NCBI GenBank assembly: GCA_945865545.1
Contig: CAMBEQ010000003.1
Coordinates: forward strand, 1 to 64,000
DNA length: 64,000 bases
Source of the DNA: Sediminibacterium ginsengisoli
GTDB taxonomy: Bacteria; Bacteroidota; Bacteroidia; Chitinophagales; Chitinophagaceae
Direction: 5' to 3'
This document shows positions 48,414-55,919 of this stretch, one piece after another; the first letter of the stretch is position 1; each line of letters opens with the position of its first letter. The notes below the pieces were generated by a model that was not told the origin of the DNA, searched no databases, and saw only the letters and a program-made list of their open reading frames with translations. A program made the position numbers and the translations under genes.

Positions 48414-48857
48414 ATGCCGAAAAATTATTTGTGGAGCACCTTCAATAACAAATGCCCAAGATGTAGAGAAGGCAAATTATTTGTATCCAGCAACCCATAC
48501 AACTTATCTGCCATTACCGAAATGAATGAAAGGTGTCCAGTGTGTGGGCAACCCACCGAAATAGAATTGGGATTTTATTATGGTACAGGGTATGTGAGTT
48601 ATGCCTTAACGGTGGCTTATTTTGTATCCACTTTTGTAGCTTGGAAGGTATTGATAGGTATGACTTTTGATTTGGACGACAATAGAATTTTTTATTGGAT
48701 GGGTATTGCCATCGTATTGCTACTTTTTACACAACCTTTAATTATGCGTTTATCCAGATCTATCTGGTTGGGATGGTTTGTCTCCTATAATAAGAATTGG
48801 AAAAACGAGCCTTTGGAATACAATGAGCGAATGGATCATAATAGAAAAGAACATTAA
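48414..48857 (+). CDS. DUF983-family membrane protein with zinc knuckles
   Basis: A 147-residue protein. The N-terminus holds two CxxC pairs, NKCPRCREGKLF and ERCPVCGQPT, likely binding zinc. Two membrane helices follow (about residues 62-82 and 95-117; FYYGTGYVSYALTVAYFVS is typical of DUF983). The family is widespread in Bacteroidota and alphaproteobacteria and has no firm function. Its own promoter separates it from the murF transcript. tRNA-Ser follows 44 bases downstream. Confidence 0.87.
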   Translation: MPKNYLWSTFNNKCPRCREGKLFVSSNPYNLSAITEMNERCPVCGQPTEIELGFYYGTGYVSYALTVAYFVSTFVAWKVLIGMTFDLDDNRIFYWMGIAIVLLLFTQPLIMRLSRSIWLGWFVSYNKNWKNEPLEYNERMDHNRKEH

Positions 48858-48901
48858 AGGCGAATAAACTCAAGTATTTATTTTAACTTCGCTGCCCTAA
48901 T

Positions 48902-48986
48902 AGAGAGGTGTCCGAGTGGTTTAAGGAGCACGCTTGGAAAGCGTGTATACGGCAACGTATCGGGGGTTCGAATCCCTTCCTCTCTG
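48902..48986 (+). tRNA. tRNA-Ser (anticodon GGA)
   Basis: An 85-base tRNA with a 7-bp acceptor stem (48902-48908 with 48979-48985), discriminator G, and an anticodon stem closing GGA at 48936-48938. A long variable arm (around ATACGGCAACGTAT) and a T arm with GGTTCGAATCC are present. The long variable arm and GGA anticodon identify serine. CCA is not encoded. A terminator follows 17 bases downstream. Confidence 0.97.
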
Positions 48987-49003
48987 CAAAATAGAAATAA
49001 ATT

Positions 49004-49034
49004 AAAACGTCCCGAGCACTCGGGGCGTTTTTTT
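49004..49034 (+). terminator. Terminator after tRNA-Ser
   Basis: A 13-bp stem (49004-49016 with 49019-49031, one G-T wobble) with a very tight loop, followed by a T-run. Confidence 0.88.
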
Positions 49035-49091
49035 GTAGGTAACAAGAGATGAAACTCGTTTCGAGATTGAAGTGGATGAATTAAAAACACG

Positions 49092-49167
49092 AGGGCGCGA
49101 AGCGCGCTCTGGGTTGCGCTTTTATTTTCAGAACCCCCGGGATGCCGGAGCTTTGCGACGGCATCCC
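49092..49167. repeat. Two GC-rich hairpins in the gap after tRNA-Ser
   Basis: The gap 49035-49290 holds no gene. It contains a hairpin with an 8-bp stem (49092-49099 with 49103-49110, loop AAG) and a second with a perfect 9-bp stem (49139-49147 with 49159-49167). Both are strikingly GC-rich for this AT-rich window and neither is followed by a T-run. A TACCTTTA box at 49225-49232 may drive the next gene. Possibly dispersed palindromic repeats. Confidence 0.6.
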
Positions 49168-49290
49168 TCCTCCAATACCACCAAATAAGTACAAAAATTA
49201 AGATAAAGATTAATATAACAGCTGTACCTTTACCCTACCCCCATTCAGTTAATTCTAACTGTCTAAAAATGAATTTTAAAAACCATTTGT

Positions 49291-49887
49291 ATGGGTAACT
49301 ATATTCAAAAAATATTAGGCTTAATTCTAATTGTTACTTTATTATCAACAAGTCAAATACAAGCTCAAACTACTTTTGGTTTAAAAGGGGGTGTTAATTA
49401 TCCTTCCTGGAAAATATCATTAAATGGGCTTGATGTTAATACCTCAAAGTCAACAAAATATGTTGTGGGTGGCTTTTTAAATTATGAGCTTAATGAGAGT
49501 GTATCAATTCAACCTGAAATACTATATCAGGTAATGGGAACTATGGCAGATAGTATCGATCTAAACTATATAAGCATTCCACTATTATTTAAATTTGCAT
49601 TGACCGATATTCTATATGTAGAGGCAGGACCACAATTTGGACTCTTATTAGGAGCCAGCTCAAAATCTGATACGGCAGTAAAAAAGAGTAATTTTAAGAC
49701 AACTGATATCCAATTTGTTTTTGGTGGAGGCATTAAACTTACAGAAAAAGTACATGCAGGATTTAGATACGGATACGGCTTATCAAATATCATGAGTAGT
49801 ACTAGTACTAATGCATTCCAAGGTACCGGGTTAAACTCGACCATTAAAAATAATTCTTTAAGTGTTGTATTAAGTTATGCTTTTTAA
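49291..49887 (+). CDS. Outer-membrane beta-barrel protein, PorT/OmpW-like size
   Basis: A 198-residue exported protein: signal peptide (residues 1-26, ending IQAQ), then about eight alternating amphipathic strands starting TTFGLKGGVNYPSW and ending NSLSVVLSYAF with the terminal aromatic residue needed for outer-membrane insertion. This fits the small Bacteroidota beta-barrel families (OMP_b-brl_2). It has no recognisable partner and its role is unknown. The next gene starts one base after its stop codon, so the two are co-translated. Confidence 0.8.
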   Translation: MGNYIQKILGLILIVTLLSTSQIQAQTTFGLKGGVNYPSWKISLNGLDVNTSKSTKYVVGGFLNYELNESVSIQPEILYQVMGTMADSIDLNYISIPLLFKFALTDILYVEAGPQFGLLLGASSKSDTAVKKSNFKTTDIQFVFGGGIKLTEKVHAGFRYGYGLSNIMSSTSTNAFQGTGLNSTIKNNSLSVVLSYAF

Positions 49888-49888
49888 A

Positions 49889-50467
49889 ATGAAAAAAATA
49901 TTTTTTACTGCTTGGGCATTATTCTGTATGTCAATTTTATCTTTTGGGCAGGATTTAATTACAAAAAAGAACGGGGAGGATATAAAAGCTAAAGTAACCG
50001 AGGTCACCCTTTCCGAAATAAAGTATAAAAAATTTGAGAACTTAGATGGTCCAATTTATACATTATTACATAAAGATGTTTTAATCATCCGATACGAAAA
50101 TGGATCAAAAGACTTATTTACACAAGACGCTCCAAGTATTTCAAATTTTGAACAAGGCCAATTAGATGCATCAAAATTTTATTACGTGCCTAAGTCAGAT
50201 GAATCATTAGTACTCACTACAACCTCCTTATTAACACCTTTAGTAGGCGGAATTGCCGCCGCAATTGAAAGTAATAAAGAAATAAAAGATGAAAATTTAA
50301 ACTATTTAAACAAGACACTTATTAATAATACAGAATATAAAAATGGTTACAAGCAAATGGCTATCAAAATAAGAAAAAAGAAAATTTTAAATAAGTTTTT
50401 GCTCGGGACAGGCTTTAATTTAGCAATAGTATTATTTCTAATTGGGCAAAGCAGCGCTGGTAATTAA
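49889..50467 (+). CDS. Exported protein with a short repeated module and a C-terminal membrane helix; unknown function
   Basis: A 192-residue protein I do not recognise. A signal peptide (about 1-20, ending SFGQ) is followed by a module of about 60 residues: DLITKKNGEDIKAKVTEVTL, then SEIKYKKFENLDGPIYTLL and IIRYENGSKDLF. The same module begins the mature part of the next protein. The rest is polar, with one hydrophobic stretch near 110-125 and one predicted helix near the C-terminus (FNLAIVLFLIG). An ATG four codons upstream overlaps the preceding stop. The ATG at 49889 begins a normal signal peptide and is preferred. Confidence 0.7.
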   Translation: MKKIFFTAWALFCMSILSFGQDLITKKNGEDIKAKVTEVTLSEIKYKKFENLDGPIYTLLHKDVLIIRYENGSKDLFTQDAPSISNFEQGQLDASKFYYVPKSDESLVLTTTSLLTPLVGGIAAAIESNKEIKDENLNYLNKTLINNTEYKNGYKQMAIKIRKKKILNKFLLGTGFNLAIVLFLIGQSSAGN

Positions 50468-50523
50468 TAGATAGATTACTCCCCTTAAAAAGTTTGTTTA
50501 AGAAAGATTAAAAAGTCAAAAGA

Positions 50524-51477
50524 ATGAAAAAAATAATTATACTAATTCTAATTTCTTATTTTTTAAATAGCAGCTTATACTCACAAGATATATTAATAAA
50601 AAAATCTGGAGAAGAACTGCCTTCAAAAGTTTTAGAAGTTACACTTTCAGAAGTAAAATATAGAAAGTTTGAAAATTTAAACGGCCCCATTTATACCATA
50701 TTAATAAAAGATCTAAAATCTATAATATATAAAAACGGGACTAAAGATAATTTTTACGATGAGCCATTAACGAAAATTGATACCTCCAAAAATGTCATTA
50801 ATAAAAATGATTCGGTAAAAAGTTATAAAATTGGGCAAGGAATGGACTTTAATTTGTCAATGGGTATTTCAAAGCTAGGAACAATAATTAAAAACGATAA
50901 TCAAAATGAAGAATATCCAGTGTTGACTCAAAATGCTTATAGCTTAGGGTTAGGTTCAACATTAAAATTAAACGATAGAGTTAATTTGTTTATCTCTAAT
51001 TCAATAATTATTGGGGCAAATTCAAATAATTCCGAATCATCTTTAATTAATGTAACCATACTAGATTTGAATGGTGGTTTAATTTTTAAGTTATTTAAAG
51101 AAAAACCGAAAGATTTATTTTTTATGCCTGACTTGTTTACCGTTGGCCCTTCTTATCAATTTTTCTTACACAATTCAGGTGGATATTATCGAGCTGGTAG
51201 TAATTACTTCCAAGGATATTCCGATTTTCAATCAAATTCTTTAGGATATAACTTAGGTTTAAGATATAAGTTCCCTTTAAAAGATGCCAACCTATACGCG
51301 GCATTTTCATATACAAATCAGCCTATTGCAAATTCTTCTTATTCGTATGAGTTTAAAAATTTCACTATTTTCATAGAAGGAAAGAGAGTGGCAAAAAAAG
51401 ATAAAAAAAATCGTGCTTATTTGAAAATCTCCGATTCTCCAAAAAGTCCAAATAATTTAAAAAATAGCAGAATCTAA
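50524..51477 (+). CDS. Exported protein: shared module plus outer-membrane beta-barrel-like domain
   Basis: A 317-residue protein with a signal peptide (about 1-21). The module DILIKKSGEELPSKVLEVTL ... SEVKYRKFENLNGPIYTIL ... IIYKNGTKDNF (about 22-80) is clearly paralogous to that of the preceding gene. A linker follows, then about 200 residues of alternating strands (FNLSMGISKLG, YSLGLGSTLKL, LGYNLGLRYKFP, NLYAAFSYTN) that look like an outer-membrane beta-barrel, with a charged C-terminal tail. The gene looks more AT-rich than its neighbours. Function unknown; 56 bases after the previous gene. Confidence 0.68.
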   Translation: MKKIIILILISYFLNSSLYSQDILIKKSGEELPSKVLEVTLSEVKYRKFENLNGPIYTILIKDLKSIIYKNGTKDNFYDEPLTKIDTSKNVINKNDSVKSYKIGQGMDFNLSMGISKLGTIIKNDNQNEEYPVLTQNAYSLGLGSTLKLNDRVNLFISNSIIIGANSNNSESSLINVTILDLNGGLIFKLFKEKPKDLFFMPDLFTVGPSYQFFLHNSGGYYRAGSNYFQGYSDFQSNSLGYNLGLRYKFPLKDANLYAAFSYTNQPIANSSYSYEFKNFTIFIEGKRVAKKDKKNRAYLKISDSPKSPNNLKNSRI

Positions 51478-51500
51478 TCATGGGTTTAGGGCATCCTACC

Positions 51501-52268
51501 CTATATCCCAAACACCCCTTCCGCATTTTTAGTAGTCATTTCCGCTACTTCATGCAAAGGAATATTTTTAATTTCTGCCAACTTCATCGCCACCTGAATC
51601 ATATAACTAGGTTCATTAGTTTTACCACGAAAAGGTACCGGTGCTAAATAAGGCGCATCGGTTTCTAATACCAACCATTCCATTGGAATGTCTTTAATGG
51701 CTTCCGCCACACCTGCATTTTTATAAGTAAGCACACCACCCAAACCTAAATGAAAACCCATGGAAATAATTTGTTCGGCCGATTCTTTACTACCACTAAA
51801 GCAATGAAAAATTCCACGCAAACCTTTTTTAGCAAAATGCTTTACTGCTTCAATGGTTTCGCCCATGGCATTGCGTGTATGAATGGCAATAGGTAATTGA
51901 TAATCTAAAGCCCATTGCATTTGCGTAGTAAAAGCAAGCTGTTGTTGAGCAGTAAAAGTTTTATCCCAATAAAAATCCAAACCAATTTCACCAATAGCAA
52001 TAAATTTTCTTTTTTGCAATTGTTGTTCCACCACTGCCAATTCCTCTTCCACATTTTCTTTCACGGAGCAAGGGTGTAAACCCATCATGGCCATACAATT
52101 TTTTGGATGAGCCGATTCCACTGCCAACATCGCCTCCAAAGTATGACTATCAATGGCAGGCATAATAATGGTATCAATGCCATTGTCCAAGGCATTTTTA
52201 AGTACCCCCGCTAGGTTGTCTTTAATAGGGTCTGAATAGAGGTGGGCATGGGTGTCTATGAATCTCAT
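51501..52268 (-). CDS. tatD: TatD-family metal-dependent hydrolase
   Basis: A 255-residue TIM-barrel hydrolase. Metal ligands are visible in DTHAHLYSD (residues 4-12), GEIGLDFYWD, PIAIHTRNAMGE, GIFHCFSGS and LETDAPYLAPVPFRGKTNEPSYM. Homologues act as 3'-5' exonucleases or D-aminoacyl-tRNA deacylases, so the substrate is open. A T-rich stretch ending TTTG then TACC precedes the ATG, reminiscent of the leaderless starts of lolD and gatC. It is convergent with the module-protein gene at 50524. Confidence 0.93.
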   Translation of the reverse strand: MRFIDTHAHLYSDPIKDNLAGVLKNALDNGIDTIIMPAIDSHTLEAMLAVESAHPKNCMAMMGLHPCSVKENVEEELAVVEQQLQKRKFIAIGEIGLDFYWDKTFTAQQQLAFTTQMQWALDYQLPIAIHTRNAMGETIEAVKHFAKKGLRGIFHCFSGSKESAEQIISMGFHLGLGGVLTYKNAGVAEAIKDIPMEWLVLETDAPYLAPVPFRGKTNEPSYMIQVAMKLAEIKNIPLHEVAEMTTKNAEGVFGI

Positions 52269-52327
52269 GGTACAAAAAAAAGCTATTTTTTACTTTTTAC
52301 ATAATAAACCCTTCAATACGTCGTTTT

Positions 52328-52429
52328 AGGTAGGTAGACAACATTGGTCTTATTAGTACAGACAGTAAACTTTGTTTTTTATAGGGTACGGATTATACCG
52401 GCTGGGGTTTCTACCTTGGCCTTTTTTTT
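52328..52429 (+). ncRNA. Candidate small structured RNA
   Basis: In the 171-base gap between tatD and the deacetylase, bases 52332-52342 pair with 52407-52416 (10 bp with one bulge). Together they enclose smaller hairpins, including GGTA/TACC at 52385-52388 with 52396-52399. The closing helix is followed after five bases by eight T (52422-52429), like a terminator. No consensus promoter is visible upstream, and it matches no RNA family I recognise. Speculative. Confidence 0.25.
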
Positions 52430-52439
52430 GCCTTAAACT

Positions 52440-53063
52440 TTATTGAATAACTTCGAATCGATAGCCCAAATTAGAGAAATAATCCAGCACAGCAGGCAAG
52501 GCAACCTGTAATCTATCCCATGCTTTGGCACTGTCATGAAAAACCACAATCGATCCAGGTTGAGCATGCTTAATTACATTGCGCGCACATTGTTCCCCAG
52601 ATAATTGTACATCAAAATCACCACTCAAAACATCCCACATAATAATTTGCTGTGGCATGATTTTATCTGCAGCTATATTTTTTAATTGTACTCTGCTTAT
52701 TCTTCCATAAGGTGGGCGAAATAAATTAGATACAATTAAATTAGAAGCACTTTTAATATTTTCTAAATAAGTAGCCGCATCTGTTTTCCATCCATTTAAA
52801 TGATCATAGGTATGATTACCCACTACATGCCCTTCCTGTATAATTTGCTCATAAATATTGGCGTAAGAAAGTACGTTTTTTCCAATGCAAAAAAAACTTG
52901 CTTTGGCATTATATTTTTTCAGCTGCGTCAATACAAAAGGAGTGGCATCAGGGTGTGGCCCATCATCAAAACTTAAATAAATCACCTTATCGGCACTCGG
53001 TATTTTCCAGGTACAAGCCGGATACAAAGCGCGCAGCCAAAAAGGTGTTTTTACTAAATACAT
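52440..53063 (-). CDS. Polysaccharide deacetylase (NodB domain)
   Basis: A 207-residue NodB-type deacetylase with intact motifs: FDDGPHPDATP (catalytic Asp33 and Asp34), the metal-binding HTYDH at residues 84-88, FRPPYGRIS, IMWDVLSGDFD and VVFHDSAKA with the final histidine. The family removes acetyl groups from peptidoglycan, chitin or other glycans. No clear signal peptide is present, only a weak N-terminal hydrophobic stretch. The start at ATG 53063 is chosen over a TTG two codons upstream because that TTG is part of the -7 box. Confidence 0.9.
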   Translation of the reverse strand: MYLVKTPFWLRALYPACTWKIPSADKVIYLSFDDGPHPDATPFVLTQLKKYNAKASFFCIGKNVLSYANIYEQIIQEGHVVGNHTYDHLNGWKTDAATYLENIKSASNLIVSNLFRPPYGRISRVQLKNIAADKIMPQQIIMWDVLSGDFDVQLSGEQCARNVIKHAQPGSIVVFHDSAKAWDRLQVALPAVLDYFSNLGYRFEVIQ

Positions 53064-53066
53064 ACC

Positions 53067-53074
53067 CAAAGATA
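53067..53074 (-). promoter_or_regulatory. -7 promoter box of the deacetylase gene, leaderless arrangement
   Basis: TATCTTTG, a perfect match, ending three bases (GGT) before the ATG at 53063. It faces the divergent gltX box 27 bp away. Confidence 0.55.
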
Positions 53075-53100
53075 AATAGTTCTTTTGCCCATTTGAATAT

Positions 53101-53108
53101 TATCTTTG
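53101..53108 (+). promoter_or_regulatory. -7 promoter box of gltX
   Basis: TATCTTTG, a perfect match, 17 bases before the gltX ATG. A TTTG lies 13 bp upstream, closer than the usual -33 spacing. Confidence 0.55.
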
Positions 53109-53125
53109 TGTAAATAAAAAAGAGC

Positions 53126-54649
53126 ATGGATTCAAAGGTTAGAGTCAGGTTTGCACCCTCCCCTACAGGCGGCCTACACTTAGGCGGGGTAAGAACTGTA
53201 TTGTTTAATTACTTATTCGCCAAGCATCATGGCGGGGAATTTATTTTAAGAATAGAAGACACCGATCAAACCCGTTTCGTGGCAGGTGCAGAACAGTATA
53301 TTATAGACACTTTAAACTGGTGTGGACTTGTTCCAGACGAGAGCCCTTTGCATGGTGGCGCTTATGGCCCCTACAGACAAAGTGAACGCAAAGCCATTTA
53401 TACTCAATATGCAAATACTTTAATTGAAAAAGGATTCGCTTATTATGCATTTGATACCCAAGAAGATTTAGAAGAGAAAAGAAAGCAGCTACCTAATTTT
53501 CAATACAGTCCTGCCCATAGAATGGAAATGAAAAATTCTATTTCTTTATCAGAAAGTGAAGTAAGTGAATTATTGAAAAAAAATACACCGTATGTTATTC
53601 GTATAAAAATACCTGATGATGAAGAAGTAGTATTTACCGATATTATTAGAGGCGAAGTTCGATTTGATGTAAGCACTGTTGATGATAAAGTTTTATTAAA
53701 AGCCGACGGCATGCCTACTTATCATTTGGCCGTGGTGGTGGATGATTACTTAATGAAAATCACCCATGCATTTAGAGGAGAAGAGTGGCTTCCAAGTGCA
53801 CCGGTACACATATTATTATGGAAGTATTTATTTGGGTTGGATAAGATGCCTAAATGGGCGCACTTGCCATTAATATTAAAGCCAGAAGGCAGTGGAAAAT
53901 TAAGCAAGCGGGATGGAGAGCGTTTAGGATTCCCAGTATTTGCGATGGATTGGAGCGATCCTACTACTAAAGAAACGACTGTTGGATTTAAGGAAAAAGG
54001 ATTTTTACCTGAGGCCTTCATTAACTTCCTAGCCATGTTGGGCTGGAATGATGGCAGCGATAAAGAAATATTTACGATAGAAGAATTGATTGCTGCTTTT
54101 GATTTAGAGAGAGTGCATAAAGGGGGAGCCAAGTTTGATTATGAAAAAGCAAAATGGTTTAACCAAGAATGGATTAAGAAAACCGATAATACCATTTTAG
54201 CGGAATTATTGCAACCCTTCTTCGATCAAGAAAAAATTGAAATACACGAGCGCTCTTATTTAATTAAGGTAATTGGCATGGTAAAAGATCGTTGCCATTT
54301 ACTAACCGATTTTATTACGCAAAGCAGTTTCTTTTTTGCAGCACCTACAACAATAGATACTTCAGCCATTTTACCAAAATGGGAAGAAAAGAAGCATGTT
54401 TTTTTTACAGCCCTTGTCCAATCATTCCAAGAAATGAGTGGTAAGCCTTTAGCTGCCGAATTAGAAGCGAATTTTAAAACCTTGGCGGCTAGTCACGAAA
54501 TAAAACCAGGCGATTTATTATTACCCCTAAGAATTATGTTGGTGGGTGGTAAATTTGGCCCAGGTGTTTTTGACATTATCGAAGCCATTGAAATACCTGA
54601 TACGATAAAAAGAATTGAACATAGTTTGCAATTACTTTCAGAAAAATAA
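53126..54649 (+). CDS. gltX: Glutamyl-tRNA synthetase
   Basis: A 507-residue class I synthetase that charges tRNA(Glu), and also tRNA(Gln) if GatCAB is used, as gatC in this window suggests. The HIGH motif is in FAPSPTGGLHLGGVRT (residues 6-21), RIEDTDQTR follows, and the KMSKS motif reads KLSKRDG. The anticodon-binding C-terminus (GPGVFDIIEAIE) is intact. Sixteen bases separate it from the B12-binding gene. Confidence 0.96.
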   Translation: MDSKVRVRFAPSPTGGLHLGGVRTVLFNYLFAKHHGGEFILRIEDTDQTRFVAGAEQYIIDTLNWCGLVPDESPLHGGAYGPYRQSERKAIYTQYANTLIEKGFAYYAFDTQEDLEEKRKQLPNFQYSPAHRMEMKNSISLSESEVSELLKKNTPYVIRIKIPDDEEVVFTDIIRGEVRFDVSTVDDKVLLKADGMPTYHLAVVVDDYLMKITHAFRGEEWLPSAPVHILLWKYLFGLDKMPKWAHLPLILKPEGSGKLSKRDGERLGFPVFAMDWSDPTTKETTVGFKEKGFLPEAFINFLAMLGWNDGSDKEIFTIEELIAAFDLERVHKGGAKFDYEKAKWFNQEWIKKTDNTILAELLQPFFDQEKIEIHERSYLIKVIGMVKDRCHLLTDFITQSSFFFAAPTTIDTSAILPKWEEKKHVFFTALVQSFQEMSGKPLAAELEANFKTLAASHEIKPGDLLLPLRIMLVGGKFGPGVFDIIEAIEIPDTIKRIEHSLQLLSEK

Positions 54650-54664
54650 TGTAACTTAATAGCA

Positions 54665-55066
54665 ATGAAACCCATTAGAGTATTAGTAGCAAAAGTAGGA
54701 TTAGACGGTCATGACCGTGGTGCTAAAATTATAGCTACTGCCCTTCGTGATGCAGGGATGGAAGTGATTTACACTGGCCTACGTCAAAGCCCTGAGATGG
54801 TTGTACAAGCTGCTTTACAAGAAGATGTAGATGCCATTGGCATTAGTATTTTATCGGGGGCGCACATGACTGTATTTCCAAAAGTGTATCAACTCATGCA
54901 AGAAAAAGGATTGACCAATGTGCTCTTAACAGGGGGTGGGATTATCCCCGAAGAAGACAGTATTAAATTACTTGAAATGGGAGTTGGCACTTTATTTGCA
55001 CCAGGTACCAACACAGCAGATATTGCTAGCTACATCAAAGATTGGGTTTCCGCGCGAAAAAAATAA
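54665..55066 (+). CDS. B12-binding subunit of a methylmalonyl-CoA-mutase-type enzyme
   Basis: A 133-residue stand-alone cobalamin-binding domain. [18 protein letters not shown] holds the DxHxxG motif (Asp14, His16, Gly19) that supplies the lower axial histidine to B12. [10 protein letters not shown] and [13 protein letters not shown] complete the Rossmann-like fold. It corresponds to the C-terminal part of methylmalonyl-CoA mutase or the small subunit of related acyl-CoA mutases. The catalytic large subunit is not in the window, so which mutase is served is unknown. The adenosyltransferase near 8.7 kb would supply its cofactor. Confidence 0.9.
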   Translation: MKPIRVLVAKVGLDGHDRGAKIIATALRDAGMEVIYTGLRQSPEMVVQAALQEDVDAIGISILSGAHMTVFPKVYQLMQEKGLTNVLLTGGGIIPEEDSIKLLEMGVGTLFAPGTNTADIASYIKDWVSARKK

Positions 55067-55097
55067 ATTGCTTTTTTTAACTAATAAAATTGCTCCT

Positions 55098-55880
55098 ATG
55101 TCCTCCTTTCAAACTTTGTTTACCAAAATGGAAGATCATACTTTGATCATTACCATTAATCGTCCTGACAAATTAAATGCATTAAATCAACAAGTCATGA
55201 AGGACTTAGATGCAGTCATGGACAGAGTATATAAATTTCCAGAAATTAAAAGTGTAGTGATAACGGGTGCAGGTTTAAAAAGTTTTGTCGCAGGCGCCGA
55301 TGTCAAAGAATTTGAATCCTTATCTAAAGCAGATGCTACTGCCCTTGCGAAAAGAGGACAAGATGTGTTTTTTAAAATAGAACATTCTCCCAAACCAGTG
55401 ATAGCTTGTGTGAATGGATTTGCTTTAGGTGGTGGTTGCGAACTAGCGATGGCCTGTCATTTTATAATTGCTTCAGAAAGTGCTGTATTTGGACAACCCG
55501 AAGTAAACTTAGGTATTATGGTAGGTTATGGTGGTTCACAAAGACTTACCCAAAGAGTGGGTAAAGGGCGCGCTATGGAATTAGTGATTACAGGTAAAAC
55601 CATCAATGCCACCCAAGCTATGAATTACGGATTAGTGAATTATGTGGTTCCTCAAACTGAATTATTAGACAAAGCTTTCTCCATATTAAGAGTGTCTCAT
55701 GAAAAAGCACCATTGTCAGTGGCTAATTCCATTAAGGCAGTAAACGCTGCTTGGAATGAAGCTGAAAATGGCTATGAGGTTGAAGCTAAACTATTCGGCG
55801 AATGCTTTACAACGCATGACGCTAAAGAAGGCATCACGGCATTTATAGAGAAAAGAAAGCCCGAATTCAAAGGGAATTAA
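55098..55880 (+). CDS. Enoyl-CoA hydratase/isomerase family protein (crotonase)
   Basis: A 260-residue crotonase-fold enzyme. LIITINRPDKLNALNQQVM is the N-terminal family motif. SFVAGADVKEF and CVNGFALGGGCELAMACHF form the CoA-binding and oxyanion-hole regions, and Glu residues in the GGGCEL and FGQPEVNLGIM stretches are the likely catalytic pair. Reading can be extended 54 codons upstream, into the preceding gene, but MSSFQTLFTKMEDHTLI at 55098 is the natural start. It lies 31 bases after the B12-binding gene and probably shares its transcript. Confidence 0.9.
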   Translation: MSSFQTLFTKMEDHTLIITINRPDKLNALNQQVMKDLDAVMDRVYKFPEIKSVVITGAGLKSFVAGADVKEFESLSKADATALAKRGQDVFFKIEHSPKPVIACVNGFALGGGCELAMACHFIIASESAVFGQPEVNLGIMVGYGGSQRLTQRVGKGRAMELVITGKTINATQAMNYGLVNYVVPQTELLDKAFSILRVSHEKAPLSVANSIKAVNAAWNEAENGYEVEAKLFGECFTTHDAKEGITAFIEKRKPEFKGN

Positions 55881-55892
55881 TCACACCTTTCT

Positions 55893-55900
55893 TACCTTTG
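55893..55900 (+). promoter_or_regulatory. -7 promoter box of fumC
   Basis: TACCTTTG, a perfect match, 19 bases before the fumC ATG. No TTG at the -33 position. Confidence 0.55.
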
Positions 55901-55919
55901 CATTACCAAATTTTACATT

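Noticed and set aside
48878..49090. Minus-strand ORF of 70 codons
   Set aside because: It runs through the tRNA-Ser gene and its terminator and resembles no protein family.
48902..51500. Genomic island integrated at tRNA-Ser
   Set aside because: No integrase, and I could not find a direct repeat of the tRNA 3' end downstream. The surface-protein genes may be accessory, but island boundaries are not supported.
52406..52414. GTTTCTACC followed later by GCCTTAAAC, recalling purine riboswitch signatures
   Set aside because: The P2/P3 stems and loop-loop elements of the purine aptamer are not present, and there is no plus-strand gene immediately downstream to regulate.
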